In this document: piece after piece, positions 1 through 7,620 of the stretch
Position numbering within the stretch: the stretch's first letter is position 1
Layout of the letters: each line of letters starts with the position of its first letter
Origin: Algisphaera sp039180025
GTDB lineage: Bacteria; Planctomycetota; Phycisphaerae; Phycisphaerales; Phycisphaeraceae
Length of the DNA stretch: 52,424 nucleotides
Assembly (NCBI GenBank): GCA_039180025.1
Contig: JBCDDZ010000020.1
Coordinates: 1 to 52,424 of the forward strand
Direction: 5' to 3'
Translations under genes and position numbers: made by a program
The notes under the pieces: generated by a model
The model's input: the letters and a program-made list of their open reading frames with translations, nothing else
The model's database searches: none
What the model was told of the DNA's origin: nothing

Positions 1-62
1 CTGGCCCGGAACGCGGCGTGGACGGGGAACCCGGTGTTTCCGTTTGCGACCGAGCGGCTGGG
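1..62. repeat. 62-bp exact direct repeat of 443-504 at the window edge
   Basis: Bases 1-62 are identical to 443-504. The downstream copy is in frame inside the glycosyltransferase gene, while this edge copy is in another frame relative to the sequence that follows. This fits an assembly-graph overlap at a contig end better than a biological duplication. Confidence 0.85.
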
Positions 63-1624
63 TGGTGCATCGGGGCGGGTTGGTGTGGCTGGTGTCTTGG
101 ACCGTGGTGACCGGATCATTGGCGTACAACGAGATGGCGGTGGTGGGGTTCGCGGCGGTGGGGCTGCGCGGGGTGCTGGGGAGCGAGTGGGTGTGCGGGC
201 GGACGGCGGTAGCGGTGGGGCTGGTGGCGGGGGCGGCGACGCTGGCGAAACTGACCGGCGGGGTGGCGGTCGCGCTGCCGCTGGGCGGGCTGCTGGTGAT
301 GCGGACGCTGGGCGAGGGGTGGCGGCGGCGGAGAGCGGGCGGCGACGCCGCGGGCGGGGCTGAGTTTTGGAAAAAGGAGGGGCGGCGGTGGGCGGCGGTG
401 GCGGGGTGCGTGGTGGTGGGCGGGGCGGTGCTGCTGCCTTACCTGGCCCGGAACGCGGCGTGGACGGGGAACCCGGTGTTTCCGTTTGCGACCGAGCGGC
501 TGGGGCAGGGGCATTGGGATCGTGAGCGGGCGGCGCGGTGGGGCCGAGCGCACTCGCCGGAGACAGGCTGGGGCGAGCGCTGGTCGGGGCTGTGGCGGCA
601 GGGCGTGGCCAACGCGGGGTACGGCGCGTGGGGCGGGGCGTCCACGGTGCGCGAAGCCCGAAACGTCGCACGGTTTGGACGTGAGGGCGGGGTCCCGGTG
701 TTGTGGCTGGCGGCGGGGGCGGGCGGGGCGGCGGTGCTGGGCCGGCGGGTGTGGCGGCGGCGAACCGGCGGGGTGGCGGCGGCGCTGGCCGGGCTGTTGG
801 CGTGGCAGGTAGGGTGGTGGTGGGTGGGCACGCATCTGCAGAGCCGGTTCTTGATCGTCGCGGTGCTGCCGCTGTGCGGGTTGGCGGGGCTGGGGCTCGG
901 GGTGCTGGCCGGCCTCGGCCGGGGTCGCGGGGGTGGGGCGGAATCGCCGGGGCGTGGCGATTCGCCCGGCGGGGGCCGTGGGCTCGCGGCGGTCGGGACG
1001 GCGGCGTTGGCGGCGGTGCTGACGGCGGGGCTGTGGGCAACGGGGTGGTCGCAGACGCGGAGCGTGGCGTGGGTGGACGGGACGCGGCGGGCGGTGCCGT
1101 ATTGGCGGTTGGTGGATGGTTTGGCGGAGATCGGGGTGGGGAGCCTGGCGGTGAATCAATTGCCCGAGGGGTCCAAGGTGATGGTGGTGGGCGACAACCA
1201 GCCGCTGTTTTATTTCGAGCCCGAGTTGGTCTACGCGAGCGCGTTCGATCCGAGCCCGCTCACGCCGGTGCTTCGGGCCACGCAGGATCCGTCGGCGGTG
1301 GCGGCGCGGCTGCGGGAAGAGGGGGTGACCCACCTGTGGCTGGGACTCAGCGAAATCGAACGCCTGCACGCGACCTATGGATTTGATGACGAGGTGACCG
1401 CCGCGGCGGTGGTCAGGATTATGGGAGACTGGCCGCTGGTGCGGCCGTCGGGCACGCGTGAGGCGGGGTCGTTTGAAGGGACGCCGCCGGGGGTACATCC
1501 GGGGGTAGTTCCGGGGGTAGTTCCGGGGGCGGGGGCGGGGGAGATCACGCTGGCCCAGGGGTTGGCGGCGGGGTTCCGTGGGTCGCAGCTCGTGGAGGTG
1601 CCGCCGGGGCGGGCGGGCCCGTGA
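62..1624 (+). CDS. GT-C type (GT39/RgtA-like) membrane glycosyltransferase, 5' end missing
   Basis: Polytopic membrane protein of which the C-terminal 520 residues are visible. Long hydrophobic Gly/Ala/Val/Leu stretches alternate with Arg-rich loops. The segment WTGNPVFPF followed by a Trp/His loop is typical of dolichol-phosphate-mannosyltransferase-like (GT39/PF13231) enzymes, which transfer sugars from lipid carriers on the outer face of the membrane. The hydrophilic C-terminal part (after about nt 1140) contains the family-like VNQLPEGSKVMVVGDNQP and ends in a Gly/Pro/Val 12-base repeat. The catalytic first loop would lie upstream and is not visible. Bases 1-62 duplicate 443-504 in a different frame, so the natural 5' end is replaced at the edge and no start can be assigned. 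The family call is moderate; the sugar substrate is unknown. Confidence 0.6.
   Translation: MVHRGGLVWLVSWTVVTGSLAYNEMAVVGFAAVGLRGVLGSEWVCGRTAVAVGLVAGAATLAKLTGGVAVALPLGGLLVMRTLGEGWRRRRAGGDAAGGAEFWKKEGRRWAAVAGCVVVGGAVLLPYLARNAAWTGNPVFPFATERLGQGHWDRERAARWGRAHSPETGWGERWSGLWRQGVANAGYGAWGGASTVREARNVARFGREGGVPVLWLAAGAGGAAVLGRRVWRRRTGGVAAALAGLLAWQVGWWWVGTHLQSRFLIVAVLPLCGLAGLGLGVLAGLGRGRGGGAESPGRGDSPGGGRGLAAVGTAALAAVLTAGLWATGWSQTRSVAWVDGTRRAVPYWRLVDGLAEIGVGSLAVNQLPEGSKVMVVGDNQPLFYFEPELVYASAFDPSPLTPVLRATQDPSAVAARLREEGVTHLWLGLSEIERLHATYGFDDEVTAAAVVRIMGDWPLVRPSGTREAGSFEGTPPGVHPGVVPGVVPGAGAGEITLAQGLAAGFRGSQLVEVPPGRAGP
1489..1541 (+). repeat. 12-bp G-rich tandem repeat (3 units plus G-rich tail) in glycosyltransferase gene
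   Basis: Three consecutive 12-base units (GGGGGTACATCC, then GGGGGTAGTTCC twice) are followed by a tail of three G5 runs separated by single C residues. They are read as Pro-Gly-Val-Val repeats and then PGAGAGE. The spacing of the G runs (loops of 7, 7, 7, 1 and 1 nt) satisfies the G-quadruplex consensus. The same unit recurs at 19264, 30547 and 43651. Confidence 0.85.
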
Positions 1625-1795
1625 TCCGGGCGGGCGGGTCGCCGGGCCGTCTGGGCTTGACCGTGGCAAACGCTACCCGGCGTTGTCATGCGCTAGCCGG
1701 CAGCGAAAGGGCAGGGTGAGGGGGCTCGGCGTGACTGCCGGGGATGGCGGCGTATCCATGTTTTTTTCTCAGAGCCGATGCGGGGCAAAAACCCC

Positions 1796-1824
1796 TTGCG
1801 TGGGGCCGGCCGAGCGGAGATAAT
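1796..1824 (+). promoter_or_regulatory. sigma-70-like promoter
   Basis: TTGCGT at 1796-1801, a 17-nt spacer, then GATAAT at 1819-1824. Each box has one or two mismatches to TTGACA/TATAAT and the spacing is ideal. Transcription would start near 1831 and run rightwards into a stretch with no recognisable coding sequence. aroK, the next gene to the right, lies on the opposite strand. Confidence 0.5.
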
Positions 1825-2073
1825 AGAGTTTAACAGACAGCAGCTGTTACCCCGAAAGGAGGCCGCCCGACGAGATGTAGACCGGATCGACAAAGGGTTT
1901 CTGACCCGCCGAGCGCACGCTAACGTATCCCCCCGTTATTTTCATCCATCATTCGGCGTCGCTCGGTTTTTTGTTGCGCGGATCGTTTGTCGCGAGGGGC
2001 TTTGGGGCGCGGAGTGACGCGCGTAAGCCGGACGCCGAACCTCCGGGCAGCGGTCGGTATACGGGGATGAGCC

Positions 2074-2120
2074 GGGGGTCGTCGGGGAAAATTCTGGGGG
2101 TCGCCCGGGGGTCGTTCGGG
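2074..2120 (+). repeat. degenerate G-rich repeats (11-base period)
   Basis: G5 runs start at 2074, 2096 and 2107, that is at multiples of 11 bases, each followed by TCG. The base pattern (GGGGGTCGTTC) resembles the 12-base unit found elsewhere in the window but has lost one base per period. It is intergenic, downstream of both flanking genes. Confidence 0.5.
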
Positions 2121-2201
2121 CCCGGGATGACCTACGGGTTACTTACCAGGGCAGCTACGGATGACCGCTGCCCCGGGATGGCCGGAGGCGAGGCGGCGGA
2201 T

Positions 2202-2756
2202 TCAGAGGTGGTGCCGGGCCAGGTAGGCCACGGCGTCGGGCAGGTTCAGATAGGTCACGTCGAAGACCACGTCGGCCAACTCCCGGTAGACCGGATCGCG
2301 TTCGGCCAGGACCGCGGTGATCTCTTCGACGGTGGCGGCACCGGCGGGGGCGGGATCGGACGCGTCGTCTTGCGGGCGCAGCGGCGGACGCGACGCGGCG
2401 GTGGCGGGGTCGTCGGCGAGTCGTTGGGCGAGGACGGCGGGGCGGCAGGCGAGGTAGATCCGCCGGGCGTCGGGGGCGCCGCGGATCGCGTCGGCGGCGT
2501 CGGGGTGCATCACCGCGCCGCCGCCCAGGGCGATGACGTGGTTCTCGCGCTGTACCAGTTCTTGGACCACCTCCGCCTCGGCGGCGCGGAACGCGGGCTC
2601 GCCGGGGTCGGCCCAGATCTCGGCGATCGAGCGGCCGCTGAACCGCGCGACGACCTCGTGGTCCGAGTCCACAAAGTCTTTCCAGGTCTGGCTCGCGATC
2701 TGGCGGCCGATCGAGGTTTTGCCGCTGCCGCGGTAGCCCATAAGGATGATGTTCAT
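2202..2756 (-). CDS. aroK: shikimate kinase
   Basis: Phosphorylates shikimate with ATP to shikimate 3-phosphate, the fifth step of the chorismate pathway, in the cytoplasm. The 184-residue protein has the P-loop GYRGSGKTS near the N-terminus, the shikimate-binding DSDHEV motif and the GGGAV loop; ERDPVYRELAD is the usual C-terminal lid/adenine region. The ATG at 2756 gives the standard short N-terminus (MNIILMGYRG); upstream in-frame codons lack homology. Chorismate is consumed by MqnA and PabB, both encoded in this window. Length is normal, with a slightly long Pro/Asp-rich loop around residues 125-140. Confidence 0.93.
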   Translation of the reverse strand: MNIILMGYRGSGKTSIGRQIASQTWKDFVDSDHEVVARFSGRSIAEIWADPGEPAFRAAEAEVVQELVQRENHVIALGGGAVMHPDAADAIRGAPDARRIYLACRPAVLAQRLADDPATAASRPPLRPQDDASDPAPAGAATVEEITAVLAERDPVYRELADVVFDVTYLNLPDAVAYLARHHL

Positions 2757-2926
2757 GCGGGGAGTATCGGCGATCCGCGGGCCGGGCGTTGATCGCGTGG
2801 TCCACGGCCGGGCAGCGTTCCGCGATGGACACATGCGTCTGCCGCGCCAGGGGGTGCGAGACCAGGTCGGCCGCTGTTTTTGGGCCGGTCGACCGAGCCA
2901 ACGCGGGGCCGGGGTAAACTGGGTCC

Positions 2927-3301
2927 ATGGACTCGCCGCCCGCCAAAGCTTCCCAGCAGCACCTCGAACGCCTGCGGCAGTTCCGCGTGCGGGCCGAGCG
3001 CGACGTGTCGATGGGTTTCCTCGCGGATCAGTTCAAGCGTGACGTCGCCCGGCCGTTCAAACAGCTCGGCGACTTGATCGCGCTCTGGCACGAGTTGGTC
3101 CCGGAAGAGGTCGCGGCGGGGACCCGTCTGGAGTCGCTGCAGCGGGGGGTGCTGACCGTCGCGGTCGATTCGAGTGCCCGGCTGTACGAGGTCGATCGCC
3201 GGCTACGTGAAGGGCTGGAACTGCAACTGATTACCCGGCACAAGGGGCCGGCGTTTCGGCGGGTCAAGCTCCGCGTCGCGGCCGACGGCTGGGGGGCGTG
3301 A
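2927..3301 (+). CDS. DciA-like (DUF721) protein
   Basis: 124-residue protein with the DUF721/DciA pattern: a helix, then LIALWHELVPEEVAAGTR, LESLQRGVLTVAVDSSA and a C-terminal strand FRRVKLRVA. DciA proteins are the ancestral bacterial partners that help load the replicative helicase DnaB; in many phyla the family member is uncharacterised. The ATG at 2927 sits 8 bp after a TAAACT sequence and has no clear Shine-Dalgarno. It is divergent from aroK with 170 bp between starts. The family call is good; a helicase-loading role is inferred from the family. Confidence 0.75.
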   Translation: MDSPPAKASQQHLERLRQFRVRAERDVSMGFLADQFKRDVARPFKQLGDLIALWHELVPEEVAAGTRLESLQRGVLTVAVDSSARLYEVDRRLREGLELQLITRHKGPAFRRVKLRVAADGWGA

Positions 3302-3306
3302 GCCTT

Positions 3307-4839
3307 TCACGGTTCGGCGGGGGTGCCGGGCTCGGGCGGATCCGGGATCGCCAGATGCACCCCCGATTCGTCGGCCAGGTCGATCATCCGCTGCACCACT
3401 TGCGCCGCCGAGGAGCGTCGGCGGGCTTTGCCGGGGCCACTACGCGCAGGCATCCCGACCGGCGGAGCGAAAGCTTGGAGTAGTCGGTTGGTCAGCACCG
3501 ATTCAAAGGCCGGCCGACCGGCGGCGTCGTAGGCCTCCACCGTGTCGATCAGCACCGGGTTGCCGCGCTCCAGAAGTTCGATCAACTGCGCCGGGGTTTG
3601 ATCGGGTTTGCCGACCAAGTGCCGCCGGGCGACCGAAAGCACGACGGGCAGGTGCCAGGTCACCAGCATGCTGCGTACCCGCGCGGCCTGGGCCACGTCG
3701 TGCTCGAAAGCGTCGAGGTCCCGCGCCCGGGCCGGGGCGTGTTCGAAGCGTGTCCGCGTCTGCGCCGCCCGGGTCTTTAGGAAGTTGTAACGCAGAAACA
3801 GCGACCGGATTTTGTCCGGCGACACCACCGGCTGGACGTAGAGCAGGCGCAGCGAGTCGGGCAGGCCGTCCACCGGCACGGCCGAGCGGGGGGCGTGTTG
3901 CTTAGGCGGGACCAGCCCCGCGCGGAGGTAGACCTCCGCCGCGTCGGGCCGGGCGAAGTTGGCGTGGTCGACCCGGGGCAGGGGCAGCCGCCACGCCCGG
4001 GCCGCCCGTCGGTCGAGGATTACCCGGTAGATCGTCGCCCGGCTGCGGCGGAAGCGCTCGGCGAGTTTGCCGACGCCGACCCCCATCCGGTGGGCCCGGG
4101 AGATGAGGCGTTTTTGCCGCGCGGTCAGCGGCCCGGTCCGGTCGGCGAACAGCGGGTCGCCGGGGTGGTCGCGGTCGTGTTTTTCGAGGATCAGCCGGAC
4201 GGTTTCGAGGGCCCGGCCGGTGCGTTTGGCCAGGTGGGCCGCGACCCGGTTGAACGACGCGTCGGTGGTCGCCGCCAGCCGGCGGGCCCGGGCGATCAGG
4301 CGGGTCCGCTGGGCGGTGGTGAGCTGGGTGAACGCGGTCGCGCGGGCGATGCGGGCCGGCCGGGCCGCGCGGTAGTGGGCGATCGCGTCGGCGGTGAAGC
4401 CGATCATCCGCTTACCCCCGCCGCCCGCCCCGGGCGCGGAAAAGGGGACGACCCACCGCCACCGCAGCCCGTCTTTGCGCCACCTGCCGATGGTCTTGGT
4501 GCTCACGTTGAGCTGCATCGCGAGCGTGTCGGCGGTGACCGCCTCGCCTTCGGATAAGGGCAGCGACAGCGTTCGGCTGAGCCGATCGATCAGCAGCCGT
4601 AGGTCGTGCCGCACCGCGTCGCCGACCAGCAGCGAGTCGTCGCCGTAGTCTCGCCGGTAGCCGGTCAACCGGAACGCGAGGTAGGCGAACGGGTACGCCC
4701 CCGCGGGGTCCAGCGAATCGTGCAATGCCTCGGCCCGGCGGAGCATGTCCGTCCGCCGCGGCTCGGCGAGCGCCCGCCACGCCGGGTCCGCCTCGGCGAG
4801 CGGCTTACAGCGGTAGGGGGGTGTAGACCTCGGGGGCAC
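3307..4839 (-). CDS. sigma-like regulator with multiple helix-turn-helix segments
   Basis: About 510 residues, very Arg-rich. One HTH lies near residues 104-126 (LAMQLNVSTKTIGRWRKDGL) and another near 253-275 (LAERFRRSRATIYRVIL). The C-terminal part (about 388-458) resembles sigma-70 region 2: a segment LPVVLSVARRHL, then LIELLERGNPVLIDTVEAYD, then a helix LTNRLLQAF. Similar sigma-like HTH proteins are, to my knowledge, found in planctomycetes; target promoters are unknown. The GTG at 4839 overlaps the mqnA stop by 35 nt; the open frame extends to 4890, so the start is uncertain. Overlap implies co-transcription with mqnA. It could be a transcription factor rather than a true sigma factor, because no clear region 4 is seen. 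Confidence 0.55.
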   Translation of the reverse strand: MPPRSTPPYRCKPLAEADPAWRALAEPRRTDMLRRAEALHDSLDPAGAYPFAYLAFRLTGYRRDYGDDSLLVGDAVRHDLRLLIDRLSRTLSLPLSEGEAVTADTLAMQLNVSTKTIGRWRKDGLRWRWVVPFSAPGAGGGGKRMIGFTADAIAHYRAARPARIARATAFTQLTTAQRTRLIARARRLAATTDASFNRVAAHLAKRTGRALETVRLILEKHDRDHPGDPLFADRTGPLTARQKRLISRAHRMGVGVGKLAERFRRSRATIYRVILDRRAARAWRLPLPRVDHANFARPDAAEVYLRAGLVPPKQHAPRSAVPVDGLPDSLRLLYVQPVVSPDKIRSLFLRYNFLKTRAAQTRTRFEHAPARARDLDAFEHDVAQAARVRSMLVTWHLPVVLSVARRHLVGKPDQTPAQLIELLERGNPVLIDTVEAYDAAGRPAFESVLTNRLLQAFAPPVGMPARSGPGKARRRSSAAQVVQRMIDLADESGVHLAIPDPPEPGTPAEP

Positions 4840-5647
4840 ACGCTTGCTCCGTGAGTTCGAGCAGGCCGCGGTCCGACAGCCGGCGGGCAAACGCCTCGAT
4901 CCCGGCCAGCTCTTCGGGGCCGACCCGGTAGCGCAGGATCCTGCCGAGATATTCTGCCGCCGGGTCCGGGTCCCAGCCGTGGTCTGCGGCGTAGCGCTCG
5001 ACGATCGCGTCGATCCGCGAAAGGTTGGTCGTCAGTCTTTCCGCGAGCACCCCTGGGAGCGTGCCCAGGTCCCGCCCCCGCTCAGCCATCCACACCGCGA
5101 ACACGAAGGGTCGGCCGGTCAGCGCATGCCACGCCTTGCCCAGGTCGAGTTGATGCCGGTATATCCCCCCAGGCGGGGCGTCGGTCACCACCTTGTCCCC
5201 GATCAGGAGCACCGTCTCCGGCCAGGCGTCGGGCGCCGTTTCTCTGGCCGAAAAATCCACGACCGCCGGCCGCAGCCCGTGTTGCTCGGCTAGCAGCAGA
5301 CGCATCAGCAGCACCGACGTGTGGCTGTCCGTATCCGCGTGGACCCGCTGGATCCGGTCGATCGGCACCCGGCTAAAGAGCCGCACCGTCAGCGTCGGCC
5401 CCGCGCAGCCGATCCCGCTCACCGGCACCAGCCGCAGCCGGTCCGCGTACCGGAAGTAATCGACCACCGAGCACAGCGCGGCCTCCACTTCCCCCCCCAG
5501 CAGACGGCCGATCAGCCTCGAGGGTACGTCTAGCGTCAGCTCTGCCGCCGCGGGGTCCAGGCCGTCGATCAGCGGCTTGGCGTTGAGATAGGACACGCAC
5601 CCCACCCGCCGTGGGTTCCCGCGGTCGTGCTGTGTCCCGTGGAGCAT
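4805..5647 (-). CDS. mqnA: chorismate dehydratase, futalosine menaquinone pathway
   Basis: Converts chorismate to 3-[(1-carboxyvinyl)oxy]benzoate, the first step of futalosine-dependent menaquinone synthesis. The 280-residue protein starts with the family signature VGCVSYLNAKPLIDGL, has DVPSRLIGRLLGGEVEAAL and SVVDYF, and later LLIGDKV and FVFAVWMAER, all at expected places for the MqnA/MqnD fold. The ATG at 5647 is preceded directly by an in-frame GTG at 5650. A TATAAT box lies only 8 nt upstream of the ATG, suggesting a leaderless mRNA. No other mqn genes are in the window. It implies that menaquinone is the quinone feeding the respiratory chain served by ctaA/ctaB. Confidence 0.9.
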   Translation of the reverse strand: MLHGTQHDRGNPRRVGCVSYLNAKPLIDGLDPAAAELTLDVPSRLIGRLLGGEVEAALCSVVDYFRYADRLRLVPVSGIGCAGPTLTVRLFSRVPIDRIQRVHADTDSHTSVLLMRLLLAEQHGLRPAVVDFSARETAPDAWPETVLLIGDKVVTDAPPGGIYRHQLDLGKAWHALTGRPFVFAVWMAERGRDLGTLPGVLAERLTTNLSRIDAIVERYAADHGWDPDPAAEYLGRILRYRVGPEELAGIEAFARRLSDRGLLELTEQACAPEVYTPLPL

Positions 5648-5655
5648 CACGCTAA

Positions 5656-5684
5656 ATTATAGTGGGCCCGCCCTTTTCTGACCG
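5656..5684 (-). promoter_or_regulatory. promoter of mqnA, probably leaderless transcript
   Basis: On the minus strand a perfect TATAAT occupies 5661-5656, with CGGTCA (three of six matches to TTGACA) 17 nt upstream at 5684-5679. The expected transcription start falls at about 5650-5648, on the GTG/ATG start codons of mqnA, so no 5' leader would remain. Confidence 0.55.
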
Positions 5685-5730
5685 CCGCCCACGCTCCCGC
5701 CGATTTCCAAACTCTGGATTGAACCGCCCC

Positions 5731-7119
5731 ATGCCCGACGTCGCCCCGGAACCCATTACCGCCCAGATCCTGGTCATCGACGACGAGCCCGACCACGCCG
5801 AGGTCATGGCCGAGGCCCTGCGCCGGATGGGGCACGTCTGTACCCTCGTCCACGACCTGCCCGCGGCACGGGACGAACTGCAGCACGGCAGCTTCGACCT
5901 CGTGGTCACGGACCTCAAGATGGAGGCGGGCGACGACGGCATGCAGGTGCTCGCCGCCGCCCGGGCTACCCAGCCCAACGCCGAGACGGTGATGGTCACC
6001 GCCCACGGCGACGTGCCCACCGCCAAGGCCGCGATCAAAGGCGGCGCTTTCGACTTTATCGAAAAACCGCTGGACCTCGACGTCTTCCGTACCCTCTGCA
6101 CCAACGCGCTCAACACCGTGTTTCTGCGGGCCCAGAACTCGGACCTGCGCTCCCGGCTCGACGAGCAGTACGGCTTCGAGGGCATCATCGGCAGCTCCCC
6201 GCCGATCCGCCAGCTTATTGCCACGATGAAACAGATCGCCCCGTCGCCGATCCCTGTGCTCATCACCGGCGAGTCGGGCACGGGTAAAGAGCTCGTCGCC
6301 CAGGCCATCCACAACAACTCCAAACGCGCCAAGCGCCAGTTCGCCCCGCTCAACTGCGCCGGGCTGTCCGAGTCTATCCTCGAAGACGAACTGTTCGGCC
6401 ACGTCCGCGGCGCGTTCACCGGGGCCGAGAAAGACCGCCAGGGCCGGTTCGAATATGCGAACAATGGCACGCTGTTCCTCGACGAGGTCGGCGACATGCC
6501 CAAGTCGATGCAGGCCAAGCTGCTGCGCGTGCTCCAGTCCGGCGAGGTCGTCCGCGTCGGCTCGAACGAGCCGCGCATGGTCGACGTCCGCCTCGTCAGC
6601 GCGACCAACCACGACCTCGCCGAGCGCGTCAAGGAAGGCGAGTTCCGCGAAGACCTCTATTTCCGCATCAAAGGCGTCGAACTGAAGCTGCCGGCGCTCC
6701 GCGAACGCCGCGAAGACATCCCGCTGCTCACCCGACACTTCGTGTCTCGGTACGCCCGGGAAATGGAACGCGACGTTCCGGCGATCGCCGAGGACGTGCA
6801 GATGACGCTGATGCAGCACGACTGGCCGGGCAACGTCCGTCAGCTCATGAACGTCCTCCAGAACATGGTCGTCATCGCCGACGGCGACACCCTCGAGCCC
6901 CGCCACCTGCCCCCGGAAGTTTCGCAAACGACCCCCGGAAGCGAATCCGACCGCGGGGCAAAGTTTTCCGGGGGCGGCATGAGCCTGGACCAGCTCGAAA
7001 AGCAGGCGATCCGCGACACGCTGCGCACCACCGCCGGCAACCGCGAGCAGGCCGCCAAGATGCTCGGCATCGGCGAACGCACGCTCTACCGCAAGCTCAA
7101 GGAATACGGGCTCAAATAA
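5731..7119 (+). CDS. NtrC-family sigma-54-dependent response regulator
   Basis: 462 residues in three domains. A receiver domain (about 12-125) has the acidic pair in VIDDEPDH, phospho-acceptor Asp in VTDLKM, Thr in MVTAHG and Lys in FIEKPLD. A sigma-54 AAA+ domain (about 150-390) has Walker A GESGTGKE, an intact GAFTGA loop that contacts sigma-54, Walker B GTLFLDEVGDM and the arginine-finger region. A C-terminal Fis-type HTH ends the protein (NREQAAKMLGIGERTLYRKL). It should activate sigma-54 promoters when phosphorylated by an unlinked kinase; none is adjacent. The linker before the HTH is Gly/Ser-rich and encoded by a 67-bp segment with inverted GCCCCCGGAA ends. The ATG at 5731 gives the normal N-terminus; the gene is divergent from mqnA. 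Targets are unknown. Confidence 0.93.
   Translation: MPDVAPEPITAQILVIDDEPDHAEVMAEALRRMGHVCTLVHDLPAARDELQHGSFDLVVTDLKMEAGDDGMQVLAAARATQPNAETVMVTAHGDVPTAKAAIKGGAFDFIEKPLDLDVFRTLCTNALNTVFLRAQNSDLRSRLDEQYGFEGIIGSSPPIRQLIATMKQIAPSPIPVLITGESGTGKELVAQAIHNNSKRAKRQFAPLNCAGLSESILEDELFGHVRGAFTGAEKDRQGRFEYANNGTLFLDEVGDMPKSMQAKLLRVLQSGEVVRVGSNEPRMVDVRLVSATNHDLAERVKEGEFREDLYFRIKGVELKLPALRERREDIPLLTRHFVSRYAREMERDVPAIAEDVQMTLMQHDWPGNVRQLMNVLQNMVVIADGDTLEPRHLPPEVSQTTPGSESDRGAKFSGGGMSLDQLEKQAIRDTLRTTAGNREQAAKMLGIGERTLYRKLKEYGLK
6909..6975. repeat. 67-bp segment with 10-bp perfect inverted ends inside ntrC-like gene
   Basis: GCCCCCGGAA at 6909-6918 and its reverse complement TTCCGGGGGC at 6966-6975 bracket the linker codons between the AAA+ and Fis domains. 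A further copy of CCCCCGGAA lies at 6932-6940. A 66-bp segment with the same ends occurs in the dgcN-like gene at 32641-32706. Confidence 0.75.
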
Positions 7120-7212
7120 CCCAAGCCGCATCGGCGGTAAAATTCACCGAATCCATAAAACGATCTCGGCTCGATGGTGTGTGTGTTCCGTCGCCGGCTA
7201 TAGAAAACAAGC

Positions 7213-7620
7213 ATGGTCAGCCCCACCCAGAAAGCCCTGCGTTACGCTTGCCTCGCCCACCCGCCCGAGGACCGTCTCATGATCGAACGCGGCATCGGCT
7301 GCTGGATCACGCCGACCGACGAGTTGGTCCCCGTGCCGCCGCGGGTGTCGCACGCCGACGTCATACGCGCCGTCATTGAACCGGGTGAGCTTGATGAAGG
7401 CCAGGCCGAGGCGTTCGCCGTCGACGCCAACGTTTTCGCCCTCGGCCAAGGCTGGTCGCGGGTCCGCATCTACCCCGGCGAAAAAACCGCCTATCTGGAC
7501 TTCGGCCAAAACAAGCAGCAGACTCACGGCCGTGTGATGCGAGACCTCGTCGATCAACTCGGCCTCGTCGACATCGCCGTGAAGTTTGCCGACGAACAAG
7601 GCAACGACGTCAGCCCATGA
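7213..7620 (+). CDS. conserved-looking hypothetical protein upstream of ispF
   Basis: 135 residues, acidic, mixed alpha/beta by eye, no signal peptide or membrane segment. I recognise no family. The C-terminal half (FALGQGWSRVRIYPGEKTAYLDFG) suggests beta strands. It starts at an ATG at 7213; an in-frame stop lies shortly upstream. Its stop overlaps the ispF start in an ATGA, so the two are probably translationally coupled. Codon use matches its neighbours, supporting a real gene. Confidence 0.7.
   Translation: MVSPTQKALRYACLAHPPEDRLMIERGIGCWITPTDELVPVPPRVSHADVIRAVIEPGELDEGQAEAFAVDANVFALGQGWSRVRIYPGEKTAYLDFGQNKQQTHGRVMRDLVDQLGLVDIAVKFADEQGNDVSP

Larger units (their letters stand above)
1625..2201. 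other. 577-bp region without a recognised gene
   Basis: Lies between the glycosyltransferase stop and the aroK stop. It holds a good sigma-70-like promoter (1796-1824), a purine-rich AAAGGAGG ribosome-binding-like site at about 1855-1862 followed by ATG directly fused to TAG (from 1875), a T-run near 1970 without a convincing stem, and degenerate G-rich repeats (2074-2120). An 79-codon open frame (1778-2017) resembles nothing I know and starts upstream of the promoter. I cannot assign a product; a small RNA or leader is possible. Confidence 0.5.

Noticed and set aside
116..1669. Long open frame on the minus strand opposite the glycosyltransferase
   Set aside because: Arg/Pro/His-rich low-complexity translation typical of the antisense frame of very GC-rich genes; no family features.
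1778..2017. 79-codon open frame
   Set aside because: Starts upstream of the promoter found inside it and has no homology pattern; likely chance.
5647..7131. 494-codon minus-strand frame opposite the NtrC-like gene
   Set aside because: Mirror frame of a clearly conserved gene; composition is Val/Gly/Asp/His artefact.
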